Source: an uncultured Bacilli bacterium (GTDB lineage Bacteria > Bacillota_I > Bacilli_A > RF39 > UBA660). From it: 64,000 bases of DNA. Shown here one piece after another: positions 44,146 to 52,834 of the stretch. A program made the position numbers and the translations under genes. The notes beneath the pieces were generated by a model. It was not told the origin of the DNA. It saw nothing but the letters and a program-made list of their open reading frames with translations, and searched no databases. The stretch's first letter is position 1; every line of letters begins with the position of its first letter. Location of the stretch: positions 1-64,000 of the forward strand of contig CAKOSZ010000003.1 in NCBI GenBank assembly GCA_934119955.1. The letters are read 5' to 3'.

Positions 44146-45034
44146 ATAAATCATTTTTATTATACACAACAGAAAGAATAAATTCAGACATTGTAATTGC
44201 AGCATTAGCAAATAGCATCGAATGATGCTTTTCTATTTTTATTCTCTTTTTCCCCACTCCATGTGAATCACTATTTTCATCTCGCATATCGGTTATTGAC
44301 GAAATTATTTTTTCCAATCCAGACAAAACACCGTTAATTCTTTTATCCATTTCTTTATTTTGATGCATTCCATATAGTGTTTTAAATCTTCCATATATTT
44401 TATTTATATTAAGATTTTTTTCTACCTCTTCATTTTTCAATTCTATTCCATAAATCATTATTTCTTCTAATAGAGTTCTAGATTTTGTTACTGCACTTTC
44501 ATAGTCACCATCATTAATTGCATTATATATTTGCTCTTTTAGACTAATTATGTATTGACGATCAACACTATTGATGCTTTGAGTTTCAATTTTTATATTA
44601 TCTTCATCGTCTATCAAGTTAAACTGCCAAGTATTTAAGTCATATTTAATATGACATCTATCAAAGAAAAGGCTTTCATTAATTTTATTCATAAAATTAC
44701 TAACACATTCCCAGTAGAATGAGCTAGCATTTTTATGAATATTTTTTTTACATGTATCTTTAAATCTTTTTAAATCTAATAATTCTTTAAAAAACAAATT
44801 AATTAGATTATTATCTATTACATAGTCAAGAATTTTTTTCATATACAACCACCTAGACATTTTTTCACTATTCCAGTAGTCTATATTTAATCCAAATTTT
44901 CCACCAAATTCACAAATACTTGGCCCTGACATTGATGGCATAGTATAATCAAATAAGCCATCAGATTCTATTGCTGAATCACCAATCATTAAATCAATAA
45001 TATCTTTTTCCTTTAAAACATTCCAATTTTTCAA
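44144..45034 (-). CDS. Abortive infection C-terminal domain (Abi-C) protein
   Basis: A 296-aa protein. The C-terminal 120 residues (GDYESAVTKSRTLLEEIMIY, then RINGVLSGLEKIISSITDMR and NSDSHGVGKKR, ending in helical NAAITMSEFIL) match the Abi-C domain, found in phage-abortive proteins and often with nuclease-like HEPN character. The N-terminal half is unique. A TTG start is supported by AAGGAGG. It is alone, with its own terminator. Probable anti-phage function, inferred from family and island context. Confidence 0.72.
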   Translation of the reverse strand: MKNWNVLKEKDIIDLMIGDSAIESDGLFDYTMPSMSGPSICEFGGKFGLNIDYWNSEKMSRWLYMKKILDYVIDNNLINLFFKELLDLKRFKDTCKKNIHKNASSFYWECVSNFMNKINESLFFDRCHIKYDLNTWQFNLIDDEDNIKIETQSINSVDRQYIISLKEQIYNAINDGDYESAVTKSRTLLEEIMIYGIELKNEEVEKNLNINKIYGRFKTLYGMHQNKEMDKRINGVLSGLEKIISSITDMRDENSDSHGVGKKRIKIEKHHSMLFANAAITMSEFILSVVYNKNDL

Positions 45035-45189
45035 AGTTTTACCTCCTTGTTAGATAGAATATCATATTTAAAAAATAAATGCAAAACCTCAGTAAATAAT
45101 AGATAACATCACCAAATGCACTATTCGTTCTAATATTCTTCACAAATATTATTATCACACATTACTTGCCAAATAAATGCCTAAAGGTA

Positions 45190-45218
45190 TAAAAAAGGAA
45201 GTTAATATATCTAACTTC
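45190..45218 (-). terminator. Terminator of the RiPP-like operon
   Basis: On the minus strand GAAGTTA-GATATAT-TAACTTC is followed by CTTTTTTATA. It lies downstream of the GNAT gene. Confidence 0.7.
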
Positions 45219-45260
45219 TACTTTTATAATAGAATATTAATCATAATATCTTAATCATCT

Positions 45261-45312
45261 ATAAATCCAAGTTTGTTATATCCAAATTTTTGGGAAACTT
45301 TGTGCCAAGGTG
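45261..45312 (-). repeat. 52-bp diverged direct repeat, copy 1
   Basis: About 80% like 52783-52834; the last 16 bp, ACTTTGTGCCAAGGTG, are identical. Read on the minus strand both copies encode a similar peptide piece (PWHKVSQKFGYNKLGF here and PWHKVPQNLRCNELEF there), so they may be gene remnants. The 364 bp between Abi-C and GNAT hold only this repeat and the operon terminator. Confidence 0.7.
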
Positions 45313-45398
45313 ACATGTAAAAACCATGGTTAAAATAAATATTTTAAGAAAAATATCATTATTGACACTAATTATAATGCTATTTTGCTTATCAAATT

Positions 45399-45905
45399 TT
45401 AAATATTTTCAAAATAATATACATTTTCATGTAACTCTTGATTAGGTAAACTAAAAATTCTTTGTTTTAAATATTCTCCACCCATATGCTTATAAAATTC
45501 ATTTGATGGATTGCCATCTAAACATCCAATAACCATACATTTACAACCCATAGATTTTAGTTCATTGACAGCTTTTTCAAATAATTTTCTTCCATAACCA
45601 TATCCATTATACTCTTTTAGTATATATATAGCTTGTATTTCACCGCAATCATCTATTTTCTCTTCACTTAAGCAAACTTTAACAAAGCCGACAATTTTTT
45701 TATTAATCAATAATACATATTCGTGATTATTATTTTTATCAAATGATTCTTTTTGACTCTTTGCCCTTGCCTTTTCATTTTTAGATAAATTATCCAAAAA
45801 ATCATTATTTACTATATTTTTATAAGTATTCTGCCAACATTTTGTAACGATATGTGCAATGCTATCATAATCCTCTATTTTACTTTTTCTAATTAAATAA
45901 TTCAT
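45399..45905 (-). CDS. GNAT family N-acetyltransferase
   Basis: A 168-aa acetyltransferase. The acetyl-CoA loop is in YNGYGYGRKLFEKAV (Q/R-x-x-G-x-G/A type) and the C-terminal NPSNEFYKHMGGEYLKQRIF strand-helix is typical. AAAAGGAGAT precedes the ATG. It is the last gene of the RiPP-like operon, 2 bp after the amidohydrolase gene. It could acetylate the peptide product or give self-protection, but this is inference. Confidence 0.85.
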   Translation of the reverse strand: MNYLIRKSKIEDYDSIAHIVTKCWQNTYKNIVNNDFLDNLSKNEKARAKSQKESFDKNNNHEYVLLINKKIVGFVKVCLSEEKIDDCGEIQAIYILKEYNGYGYGRKLFEKAVNELKSMGCKCMVIGCLDGNPSNEFYKHMGGEYLKQRIFSLPNQELHENVYYFENI

Positions 45906-45907
45906 AT

Positions 45908-46708
45908 TTATCTCCTTTTAATTTTAGCATATTGAATAACTCTTTCAGCATTCTTATAAAAAAGATGCTCTTTTTCATCATCACTTAATGACGCTCTTAA
46001 AGCCGTTTTCATAAAATTCTTTTCCCTATTTTCAGCATCTGTTTCAAACGGAAAATCTGATCCATATAAAACACGTTCTTTGCCATATTTATTAATTGCA
46101 TACCTTATCAACAATTCATTATCTACAGTTGAAATATCAGTGATTATTTTATCATCACTACATAAACTCTCTATTATATTTTTAGTAAAAATATAATCAC
46201 AGTGACTATTTCTTCCTAAATGAGCTAAAAGTATGTGCATATTGGGAAACTCTTTACGTAAATATTTTATATGGCTTAATGTATAATCTTCCAATGTATG
46301 TAATAAAAGTATTCCACCAATTTGACTTAAATAATCATAAGCATCATCGCGATCTGATATATCTTTTGGACTATGTAATGAAAAATGTTCCTTTAATATT
46401 TTATATTTCATAATTTCTTGTGTCCTACTAATGCTCTCATTTTTAGGCAAAAGAAGAACTGGAATTGCTCTACTATCTCCCTTAATTTTATTTAATAATT
46501 TAATGTTTGCATCGTCAATATCTGTTTCGAAAAAGAATAGTGGTATAGCAAAATACTTATCAACATCCATTAAAAACTCATTTGTTAAAGATATTACCTC
46601 TGGTTTAATACATGAATATAAACGATAAATATTACGATATATAGAATTGTCTACTATATATTGACATTCATTTCTATCTCCAATATGTATGTGTGTATCG
46701 ATTAACAT
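45908..46708 (-). CDS. Amidohydrolase family (TIM-barrel) protein
   Basis: A 266-aa metal-dependent hydrolase of the amidohydrolase 2 type. DTHIHIG gives the HxH pair, LLAHLGRNSH a further ligand, and ERVLYGSDFPF the Asp. Family members act as decarboxylases or hydrolases on cyclic or aromatic acids. Strong AAGGAGG site before the ATG. In the RiPP-like operon it might modify or destroy a side product or the peptide; the substrate is unknown. Confidence 0.82.
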   Translation of the reverse strand: MLIDTHIHIGDRNECQYIVDNSIYRNIYRLYSCIKPEVISLTNEFLMDVDKYFAIPLFFFETDIDDANIKLLNKIKGDSRAIPVLLLPKNESISRTQEIMKYKILKEHFSLHSPKDISDRDDAYDYLSQIGGILLLHTLEDYTLSHIKYLRKEFPNMHILLAHLGRNSHCDYIFTKNIIESLCSDDKIITDISTVDNELLIRYAINKYGKERVLYGSDFPFETDAENREKNFMKTALRASLSDDEKEHLFYKNAERVIQYAKIKRR

Positions 46709-46724
46709 AAAAACCTCCTTATTA

Positions 46725-48107
46725 TTATATTTCCTTTAACTGCATTATTAATGTTCGTAATTCTCTTATAAAATCTATATAAATCTTTTGTTTATTCACA
46801 TCTATATTTAAATACTTATTTAAAAATTCATCATCAAAGTTTGGTGTATTAGTAATAAAAGTTATAAATTTATTACAATAATCAATATTTGACATCATTT
46901 TTTTCACAATTGCTAATGAAATAATTAAAGATTTGGAATATTGATAACAGTAGTTGCACTTTAAAAGTTGTCTAACACTTAAAAACTCATATTTTTGATT
47001 ATCTACTATTTCCATATTATAAAAATATTTTTTTATTAAGTTTAAATATATCTGTTCAATACTTATCTGTTGATTATTAAATGATAATTCCTGTTCAAAT
47101 TGATTAAAAATGCCATATCGATAAAATGCATTTAAAAAGATATTTAAAATATTAATTATATTATTTTTATTCTTTTTATTATTATATAGATAATATGCCA
47201 CCATCAATTCAAATGTTAATGATGGAATCTCTAAATCATCATAATTAACCATATCATGATATAATTTATCTTTTTTTCTTAATTGATAAGCAATATAGTG
47301 ACCAATCTCATGACTTAACACAAACAAATCCTTATACGTTCCATTATAATTAAATAAAATGAATGAATTCAAATCATATGTGTTAACAGTAAAATACCCA
47401 AATGTTTTATTTTTATTAGGATATAAATCGATTCTATTATTTTTAAATATATCATCTATATCATTAGATATATTTAATGGATTTAATGATTCTTTTATCA
47501 ATTTTAGTGATTTATCTATACTCATTTTTCTTTTACTACCATTAAATATATCATATAAATAAACTTTCTTTAATTTACTTCTTTTTTTATAATAATTTAT
47601 AAATTCATTAAAATATTCAATAGAATTTTCCATTGTTTTATTATAAAGATTATTATTTTCTTTAACATTATTATATTTTATTTCTTGAAATAATTTAATT
47701 AATTGAGTATTATTTTTTTTTAATTTATCTAAATACCAATTGAATACTACTTTTTTTAATAATCTATCATTTGAGTTCATTATTTTGGAATATATAGCAC
47801 TATTAAAATTGATTTTCTTTCCTTTAAATGCAATTGAGCAATTTTCAAAACTATTAAGTATGCTTATATATGCTTCTTTATAATTAGAATTCTTATTAGC
47901 TAAAAAAGGGAACAATTTTATTAATTCATCTTTATACTTTTTATATTTATAATCTTTATAATTCAAATATAATTTTAAGCAACAAAAATGATAAATACTA
48001 ATTATTTCACGCTTACTATAATCATTTTTATAATAAATATTTTTCATAATATCATCAAATTGATTATTACTATAAATATTATCTAAATTCCACGAATATC
48101 CATTCAT
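46725..48107 (-). CDS. M3/oligoendopeptidase F-like metallopeptidase
   Basis: A 460-aa zinc peptidase. HEIGH (in LFVLSHEIGHYIAYQL) gives the two His ligands and catalytic Glu, and the third ligand is likely the Glu in SLTFELMVAYYLY 25-30 residues later, the M3/thermolysin-like pattern. It is shorter than PepF (about 600 aa). No signal peptide. In a RiPP operon it is a good candidate for the protease that removes the leader from the precursor. AAGGTG before the ATG. Confidence 0.75.
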   Translation of the reverse strand: MNGYSWNLDNIYSNNQFDDIMKNIYYKNDYSKREIISIYHFCCLKLYLNYKDYKYKKYKDELIKLFPFLANKNSNYKEAYISILNSFENCSIAFKGKKINFNSAIYSKIMNSNDRLLKKVVFNWYLDKLKKNNTQLIKLFQEIKYNNVKENNNLYNKTMENSIEYFNEFINYYKKRSKLKKVYLYDIFNGSKRKMSIDKSLKLIKESLNPLNISNDIDDIFKNNRIDLYPNKNKTFGYFTVNTYDLNSFILFNYNGTYKDLFVLSHEIGHYIAYQLRKKDKLYHDMVNYDDLEIPSLTFELMVAYYLYNNKKNKNNIINILNIFLNAFYRYGIFNQFEQELSFNNQQISIEQIYLNLIKKYFYNMEIVDNQKYEFLSVRQLLKCNYCYQYSKSLIISLAIVKKMMSNIDYCNKFITFITNTPNFDDEFLNKYLNIDVNKQKIYIDFIRELRTLIMQLKEI

Positions 48108-48133
48108 TTAATTCACCTTATAAAGCATTGGTA

Positions 48134-48631
48134 CTATTCAATTTTAAATATTTGATTATTACCATATTCAATATATTGATACTCATCATTTACTCTTTTA
48201 GTTTCATTACCTTCTAGCACTATTTCTTCTTTATTATTACCATACAATATACATTTAGTTATTTCATTAGACATATTTTTTAAAATTATATCATTGTTAT
48301 TCTTATAAAAATCAATTTTTTCAACATGAAAATAATCATTTTGCTTAGTCAATGAGTCAACTTTTTTCCCATTTACTTCCATATAAAAGTCAACGATATA
48401 TTTACCTGGAATAAAATCATTTTGTATCATAAGTGAATGATATTTTTCATTATAATAATTATTACCATATCCCAAAATAATATCATCTGAAAAATTATAT
48501 ATTAATTTCTTCTTGGGATTATAAACATTTAAAAAATATTTTATTAATCTATTATTCTTTTTTGAATTTATAAAACGTAAATGAATAATAACATTTTCAC
48601 CACTTACTATTCTTTTTGGAAATATTGACAT
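48134..48631 (-). CDS. Unknown beta-sandwich protein of the RiPP-like operon
   Basis: A 165-aa protein predicted as beta-rich. The start, GENVIIHLRFINSKK followed by FLNVYNPKKKLIYN, resembles the Ig-like C-terminal domain of Wzt-type proteins that bind polysaccharides, but this is weak. No catalytic motif. GTAGGAGGTAGTG precedes the ATG. It lies 10 bp after the third radical SAM gene, so it belongs to the operon. Confidence 0.55.
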   Translation of the reverse strand: MSIFPKRIVSGENVIIHLRFINSKKNNRLIKYFLNVYNPKKKLIYNFSDDIILGYGNNYYNEKYHSLMIQNDFIPGKYIVDFYMEVNGKKVDSLTKQNDYFHVEKIDFYKNNNDIILKNMSNEITKCILYGNNKEEIVLEGNETKRVNDEYQYIEYGNNQIFKIE

Positions 48632-48641
48632 ACACTACCTC

Positions 48642-49589
48642 CTACAGTGGACAAAAAGCATCATCTTCATATATTCCAGAAAATGCTCGACAACCACCAC
48701 ATGAAAACTTATATTTGCAATTACCACATTTTTGTATTTCACGATTGCGTAATTTGATTAAAATTTCACTATTGTTCCACATATCCATTATTGATTTATC
48801 CATTATATTGCCAATCTTTTCCCTTAAAAATATACATGGATACACTTCACCATCACTTGATATTCCAAGTGAATTAATACCAGCACCACAAGATAAATGA
48901 TTTTCTTCACTTTCATTAAGTAAAACTCCTAGTATTGGATCATCAATGACAACTTTTAATTTATCAGAACTTAATCGATATAGTTTTTTTAATTTATCAT
49001 AATATATTTGCTTATCTGGAAGAACATATCTATTTAATTTAGCCTTACCATATGGCACAACTCTTCGATAAAAAACTCTATCAATTCCCAATTCTTTTGC
49101 TTTCTCATAATTCCACTCTAAGGTATCTAAATTAGAAGAAGTAATAGTTACATTCATTTGTGTACGTAAACCATCATCTTTTGCCATTTTTAAAGCATTA
49201 ATTGCTTTTTCAAAGGAATTACTAATCCCACGAAATTTTTCATGAATTTCTTTGGGACCATCTAATGATATTTGAACAAACTTGATACCAGAATTCTTTA
49301 TTTTTTCTCGATATTTTTCATAATAAAATCCATTTGTTGATAAAACAACATAAACATTATTATTTGTCAGTTTTTTTGCAATATCAAATATTCTTTTATT
49401 TAAAAGTGGCTCCCCACCTGATAAGTTAACGATAAATATTTCTGATTTTATTATCTCATCAACTATTTTATTCTCTATATTTACATTATCTTTGGTATAG
49501 TCCTGAAATGCTCGGCAATGTGGACATTTGTAGTTACAATTATTAGTTATTTCCCATACTACAGATATTGGAGATTTTAAATTTATCAT
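48642..49589 (-). CDS. Radical SAM/SPASM peptide-modifying enzyme, third
   Basis: A 315-aa enzyme. The [4Fe-4S] motif is CNYKCPHC (C-x3-C-x2-C) near residue 20, SAM-binding NLSGGEPLL follows. The C-terminal SPASM domain has CGAGINSLGI, YPCIFLREKIGN and CGNCKYKFSCGGCRAF, binding extra iron-sulfur clusters. Such enzymes make thioether, C-C or other cross-links in peptides. ATG overlaps the previous stop as ATGA, so translation is coupled. Together with two similar enzymes it forms the core of the cluster. Confidence 0.92.
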   Translation of the reverse strand: MINLKSPISVVWEITNNCNYKCPHCRAFQDYTKDNVNIENKIVDEIIKSEIFIVNLSGGEPLLNKRIFDIAKKLTNNNVYVVLSTNGFYYEKYREKIKNSGIKFVQISLDGPKEIHEKFRGISNSFEKAINALKMAKDDGLRTQMNVTITSSNLDTLEWNYEKAKELGIDRVFYRRVVPYGKAKLNRYVLPDKQIYYDKLKKLYRLSSDKLKVVIDDPILGVLLNESEENHLSCGAGINSLGISSDGEVYPCIFLREKIGNIMDKSIMDMWNNSEILIKLRNREIQKCGNCKYKFSCGGCRAFSGIYEDDAFCPL

Positions 49590-50584
49590 ATAAAACACTC
49601 CGAATCTTCTTCTAAAAAATCGCCCATAATTTGATATGCAGCTGCTCTACATCCACCACATATTTTAGAAAACTTACAGGAACCACATTTACCTTTTAAT
49701 TCTCTTTTTTTAATTTTTAGCATATCAATACCATTTAAAATATCATCTAAATCATCAGTTAATATATTACCACAGGATATATATAAAAGTGTACATGGCG
49801 TTACTGTTCCATCATTTCTAATACTTATTCCATTAACACCTGCAGAACATCCAACACACTCTAAATTATATTTTTGCATTACCTTATATGCTTTTTCTTC
49901 ATTAAATACATTTTTTATTGGCATATCTGATGCAATTATTGTTTTATCATTGTATTTTTTTTGCAACATATCCAAATTTTCAAATAATTTTTTTAATCCA
50001 TTTTTACCTAAAGCAGATGTATCTTTTAAAACATTATTAGGAATAAATCTTTTAAATCCTAAAATCTGAACATCTATTTTTTCTACATCTAATATTTGAT
50101 GAGCAAATAATTCCATAGAATCAAGATTAACTTTTGAAACAACACTACTTATTTGTAATTTTATTTTATCTTTATATTTATTAATTAATCTTAATTTTTT
50201 GATAGTTTTTTTGTAAGTTCCTTTACCTCTTATAAAATCATGATCTTTCTCAATACCATCTAAACTTACTTGAATATAATCTAAACCAGCATCAATAAGT
50301 TCTTTAAGTAATTTTTCTGTTAACAATAATGAGTTAGTATTGATAGTAGTTAAAGGTGCAACTACCTTAGATTTTCTAACTATTTCTACAATATCTTTTC
50401 TAGTTAATGGTTCCCCTCCAGAAATGAATACCCCCATTGGTTTAAATGGCTTTAACTTATTAAAAATAATATCAATTTCATCCATAGTCAAATCATGTGA
50501 TATTTCATTTACCCTGCAATGTTTACATCTTAAATTACATCTTGAAGTAATATCAATGGTAACATTCATATTATTATACTTCAC
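49586..50584 (-). CDS. Radical SAM/SPASM peptide-modifying enzyme, second
   Basis: About 332 aa. CNLRCKHC (C-x3-C-x2-C) near residue 17, then GVFISGGEPLTRKDI. The SPASM part has CVGCSAGVNGISI, VTPCTLLYISCGN and CGSCKFSKICGGCRAAA. The start is uncertain: the GTG at 50584 has AAGGTG at the right distance, an ATG at 50569 does not. It overlaps the end of the PqqD-like gene, whose product would present the peptide to it. Differences in the Cys pattern from the other two suggest a different substrate position. Confidence 0.9.
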   Translation of the reverse strand: MKYNNMNVTIDITSRCNLRCKHCRVNEISHDLTMDEIDIIFNKLKPFKPMGVFISGGEPLTRKDIVEIVRKSKVVAPLTTINTNSLLLTEKLLKELIDAGLDYIQVSLDGIEKDHDFIRGKGTYKKTIKKLRLINKYKDKIKLQISSVVSKVNLDSMELFAHQILDVEKIDVQILGFKRFIPNNVLKDTSALGKNGLKKLFENLDMLQKKYNDKTIIASDMPIKNVFNEEKAYKVMQKYNLECVGCSAGVNGISIRNDGTVTPCTLLYISCGNILTDDLDDILNGIDMLKIKKRELKGKCGSCKFSKICGGCRAAAYQIMGDFLEEDSECFI

Positions 50585-50798
50585 AATTATCACCTTCTAT
50601 CAAAACATTATTTTTCATTAAATAACGAACATATTTCTCATCTAATAATATTGGCTCCTGTTTATTAATCATTTTTTCCAAATATTCTTTTGTTTTTCCC
50701 TTAAAAAAATACATATTATTTTTTATGACATCATAAGCAAACAAAGTATCTTTATTTTCTACTCTAAATCGAAAATCTTTTTTATTTAATGCCAACAT
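50574..50798 (-). CDS. PqqD-like RiPP recognition element protein
   Basis: A 74-aa protein resembling PqqD: FRVENKDTLFAYDVIKNNMY, then FFKGKTKEYLEKMI and a final helix YVRYLMKNNVLIEG. These small winged-helix proteins bind leader peptides and hand them to radical SAM enzymes. GAAGGTGAT precedes the ATG. It overlaps both neighbours, the first and second radical SAM genes. The family match is by pattern and its role by context. Confidence 0.72.
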   Translation of the reverse strand: MLALNKKDFRFRVENKDTLFAYDVIKNNMYFFKGKTKEYLEKMINKQEPILLDEKYVRYLMKNNVLIEGDNCEV

Positions 50799-51784
50799 AT
50801 ATCATCACCTTCTAAGTAATCATTATATTTAATAAATGCATTTGCACGACATCCTCCACAATTTATTAAATACTCACATTTTCCACATTTTCCTCTAATT
50901 AAACTTTTATTTCTAAATTCTTTAAACACTTTACTACTATTCCATATATTCTTTACTGTATCTTCTCTTAAATTTCCACCAATCACAGGGATTTCACAAC
51001 ATGGAGAAACATCTCCATTAGCAAATATAGCCATTTCAGTTATGGCAGCCGGACATGCAGATTTAACATTAGGATTTCTTTCTTTTAAAAGAACATTATA
51101 TGGTAAATCAAGATTCACAATAAAAGGTGCATCTTTTGTTAAATCATTTATTTTCACTAAAAATTCCTTAACTTCAAGTGGTGTCAATACTTCTTTAGAA
51201 ATAGCACTCCCTCTTCCAGCACTGGATAGAAGTGGTAAAAACCATCTTTTAATTTTTAATTCTTTTAATAGTTCTACCATTTGTTCTAAATAATCAATAT
51301 TTTTATGCGATATGCAAGTAACTACTCCAACATCTATTCCATTAGCAACTAATTTTTTAATATTCTCTATGGTTTTATTAAACAATCCTTTTTTGTTTCG
51401 AATGAACTCATGTGTATCTGGTGTTGGTCCATCAAGACTTACTCTAATTAAGTCAAACTTATACAAGTCTTTTTTTATCATTTCTTCTGTAATCAATAAT
51501 GAATTAGTTGTTACATTTATGAAGAAGCCCTCATTAAATGCATAATCAACTATTTTTAAAAAGTCTTTTCTAGCAAATGGCTCACCACCAAAAAAACATA
51601 TTTTTTGAACATTATTATCTCTTAATTCATCAATAATTTTAAAACATTCTTCAGTATTCAATTCATTTTTTAAGCCAATTCCACTGTCCATATTACAATG
51701 TATACAATGTAAATTACATATATTTGTAATTGCCCATCCAACTGAATAAGGGTAATTAGCTGTTTTTACAGTTAAATTATTCAT
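50786..51784 (-). CDS. Radical SAM/SPASM peptide-modifying enzyme, first
   Basis: A 332-aa enzyme. ICNLHCIHC (C-x3-C-x2-C) near residue 25, FFGGEPFARKD, and a SPASM domain with CPAAITEMAIF, VSPCCEIPVIGGN and CGKCEYLINCGGCRAN. The ATG at 51784 overlaps the preceding gene's stop by 8 bp. It is the first of three related enzymes, all with the same SPASM layout. Sequence alone does not tell which bond it makes. Confidence 0.92.
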   Translation of the reverse strand: MNNLTVKTANYPYSVGWAITNICNLHCIHCNMDSGIGLKNELNTEECFKIIDELRDNNVQKICFFGGEPFARKDFLKIVDYAFNEGFFINVTTNSLLITEEMIKKDLYKFDLIRVSLDGPTPDTHEFIRNKKGLFNKTIENIKKLVANGIDVGVVTCISHKNIDYLEQMVELLKELKIKRWFLPLLSSAGRGSAISKEVLTPLEVKEFLVKINDLTKDAPFIVNLDLPYNVLLKERNPNVKSACPAAITEMAIFANGDVSPCCEIPVIGGNLREDTVKNIWNSSKVFKEFRNKSLIRGKCGKCEYLINCGGCRANAFIKYNDYLEGDDICWH

Positions 51785-52316
51785 AGCAAACAACACACCC
51801 CTTTAAAATTAATAATTCTAGTCCTTTAATAATTTCGTCTTCTTTTAAAGTAATTTTATCAAATGATATTTTATCCACAATATCTAGAAAAATTTTTTTT
51901 AAATTACCTTTTAATAAATAGATATTCCCATTAGCAAAAACTGAAATTAAATTATTTTCCTCTCTAAAAGAAGCAAGTGGATTAATATCAAAATTATAAT
52001 TATAATTTGAAATGATTTTTTTTATTTTTATTTCGTTGCTTTTAATATTATTTACAATTGTAACATTGTCATCCAATTTATATTCATCACATATATGATA
52101 TTTAAATGAATATTTTCTTTTCAATACTTGCCTTCCAAATTGTGCAACACTAATAATGACTATATAATCGCAATCATTCTTAAATTCTATGTCTAATGCT
52201 ATAGTAGAAGAATCAAACATTTTTATAGTTTCAAAAATATTGTCATCATTTATAACCTTAACTTTAACCGAACAAATATTATTGCTTAAATTAAAATTTT
52301 CTAAATTAATATTCAT
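51777..52316 (-). CDS. Protein with C-terminal PqqD/RRE-like domain
   Basis: A 179-aa protein in two parts. Residues 1-110 are beta-rich and without family. The C-terminal 70 residues (NPLASFREENNLISVFANGN, then IYLLKGNLKKIFLDIVDKI and a helix ending LLILKGCVVC) look like a PqqD/RRE peptide-binding fold. GGGAGGTAAA decides the ATG at 52316. It is the first large gene after the precursor-like peptide and overlaps the first radical SAM gene. It probably docks the precursor. Confidence 0.62.
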   Translation of the reverse strand: MNINLENFNLSNNICSVKVKVINDDNIFETIKMFDSSTIALDIEFKNDCDYIVIISVAQFGRQVLKRKYSFKYHICDEYKLDDNVTIVNNIKSNEIKIKKIISNYNYNFDINPLASFREENNLISVFANGNIYLLKGNLKKIFLDIVDKISFDKITLKEDEIIKGLELLILKGCVVCYE

Positions 52317-52390
52317 TTTACCTCCCAATCATACATATGTAATATTCCAACAGAGAAATTATAATAATAATTTCTCAATTAAAAGTAGAA

Positions 52391-52459
52391 CTAGTTAATA
52401 CTGCAAGTTCCACAACTAACAGACTCAACTTCTTCTAATTCTTCTTTTTCCTTTTCCAT
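52391..52459 (-). CDS. RiPP precursor-like peptide, core CGTCSIN
   Basis: A 22-aa peptide with a very acidic 15-residue leader (MEKEKEELEEVESVS) and a seven-residue end CGTCSIN with two cysteines. AAAGGAG stands 6-7 bp before the ATG. It is the first gene after the operon's internal terminator and directly precedes an RRE-like protein and three radical SAM/SPASM enzymes. Short length, acidic leader and Cys-rich tail fit a radical-SAM-modified peptide precursor, with Cys likely forming thioether links. Too short for automated gene finders. Confidence 0.75.
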   Translation of the reverse strand: MEKEKEELEEVESVSCGTCSIN

Positions 52460-52519
52460 TTTTGTCTCCTTTCTATATAATAGTTTTTTCATGAGATCAC
52501 TATAAACTCATGTAAAATA

Positions 52520-52567
52520 TTAAATAAAAAACGGCAACAAAAAAATATATAGTCATAATGTTACCGT
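52520..52567 (-). terminator. Internal terminator between the 29-aa and 22-aa peptides
   Basis: On the minus strand ACGGTAACA pairs with TGTTGCCGT over a 20-bp loop and is followed by TTTTTTATTT. It overlaps the end of the 29-aa gene and lies before the precursor gene, so full expression of the operon needs readthrough. Confidence 0.72.
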
Positions 52568-52642
52568 ACCAATACCTAAAAAAACAATAAATTGATTAAC
52601 TCTAAAATAATATATAAATCCTCTTAATTTATTTAATCTCAT
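52553..52642 (-). CDS. 29-aa cationic hydrophobic peptide at the head of the operon
   Basis: A 29-aa peptide starting MRLNKLRGFIYYFRVNQFIV, with four basic residues in the first half and a hydrophobic end. GAGGGTG precedes the ATG, and a good promoter lies 50 bp upstream. Its stop is inside the terminator stem. It could be a leader peptide controlling readthrough, an immunity peptide or a second product. No family recognised. Confidence 0.55.
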   Translation of the reverse strand: MRLNKLRGFIYYFRVNQFIVFLGIGTVTL

Positions 52643-52692
52643 AAGTACACCCTCTTTATCAAAAATGCATTACTTTTCCTAAATTTGTCTAT

Positions 52693-52721
52693 ATGATAAC
52701 TCTATATTTAAAATATGTCAA
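52693..52721 (-). promoter_or_regulatory. Promoter of the RiPP-like operon
   Basis: TTGACA (consensus) and TATCAT with 17 bp between them, on the minus strand, about 51 bp before the 29-aa gene. Confidence 0.75.
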
Positions 52722-52782
52722 TAAAATTTAGTAAATTAAAATTTTTTTAGAACTAAATAGCGCTTCTATAAATATATTTTTC

Positions 52783-52834
52783 ATAAATTCAAGTTCATTA
52801 CATCTCAAATTTTGGGGAACTTTGTGCCAAGGTG
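52783..52834 (-). repeat. 52-bp diverged direct repeat, copy 2
   Basis: Partner of 45261-45312. It joins directly to the truncated amidase start at 52836. The two copies bracket the RiPP-like operon. Confidence 0.7.

Noticed and set aside
45360..45398. Promoter TTGACA...TATAAT downstream of the GNAT gene
   Set aside because: The two boxes are only 5 bp apart, which is not a working promoter spacing.
50340..50621. Alternative small peptide genes antisense to the radical SAM genes
   Set aside because: Frames lack ribosome binding sites and follow codon structure of the enzymes on the other strand.
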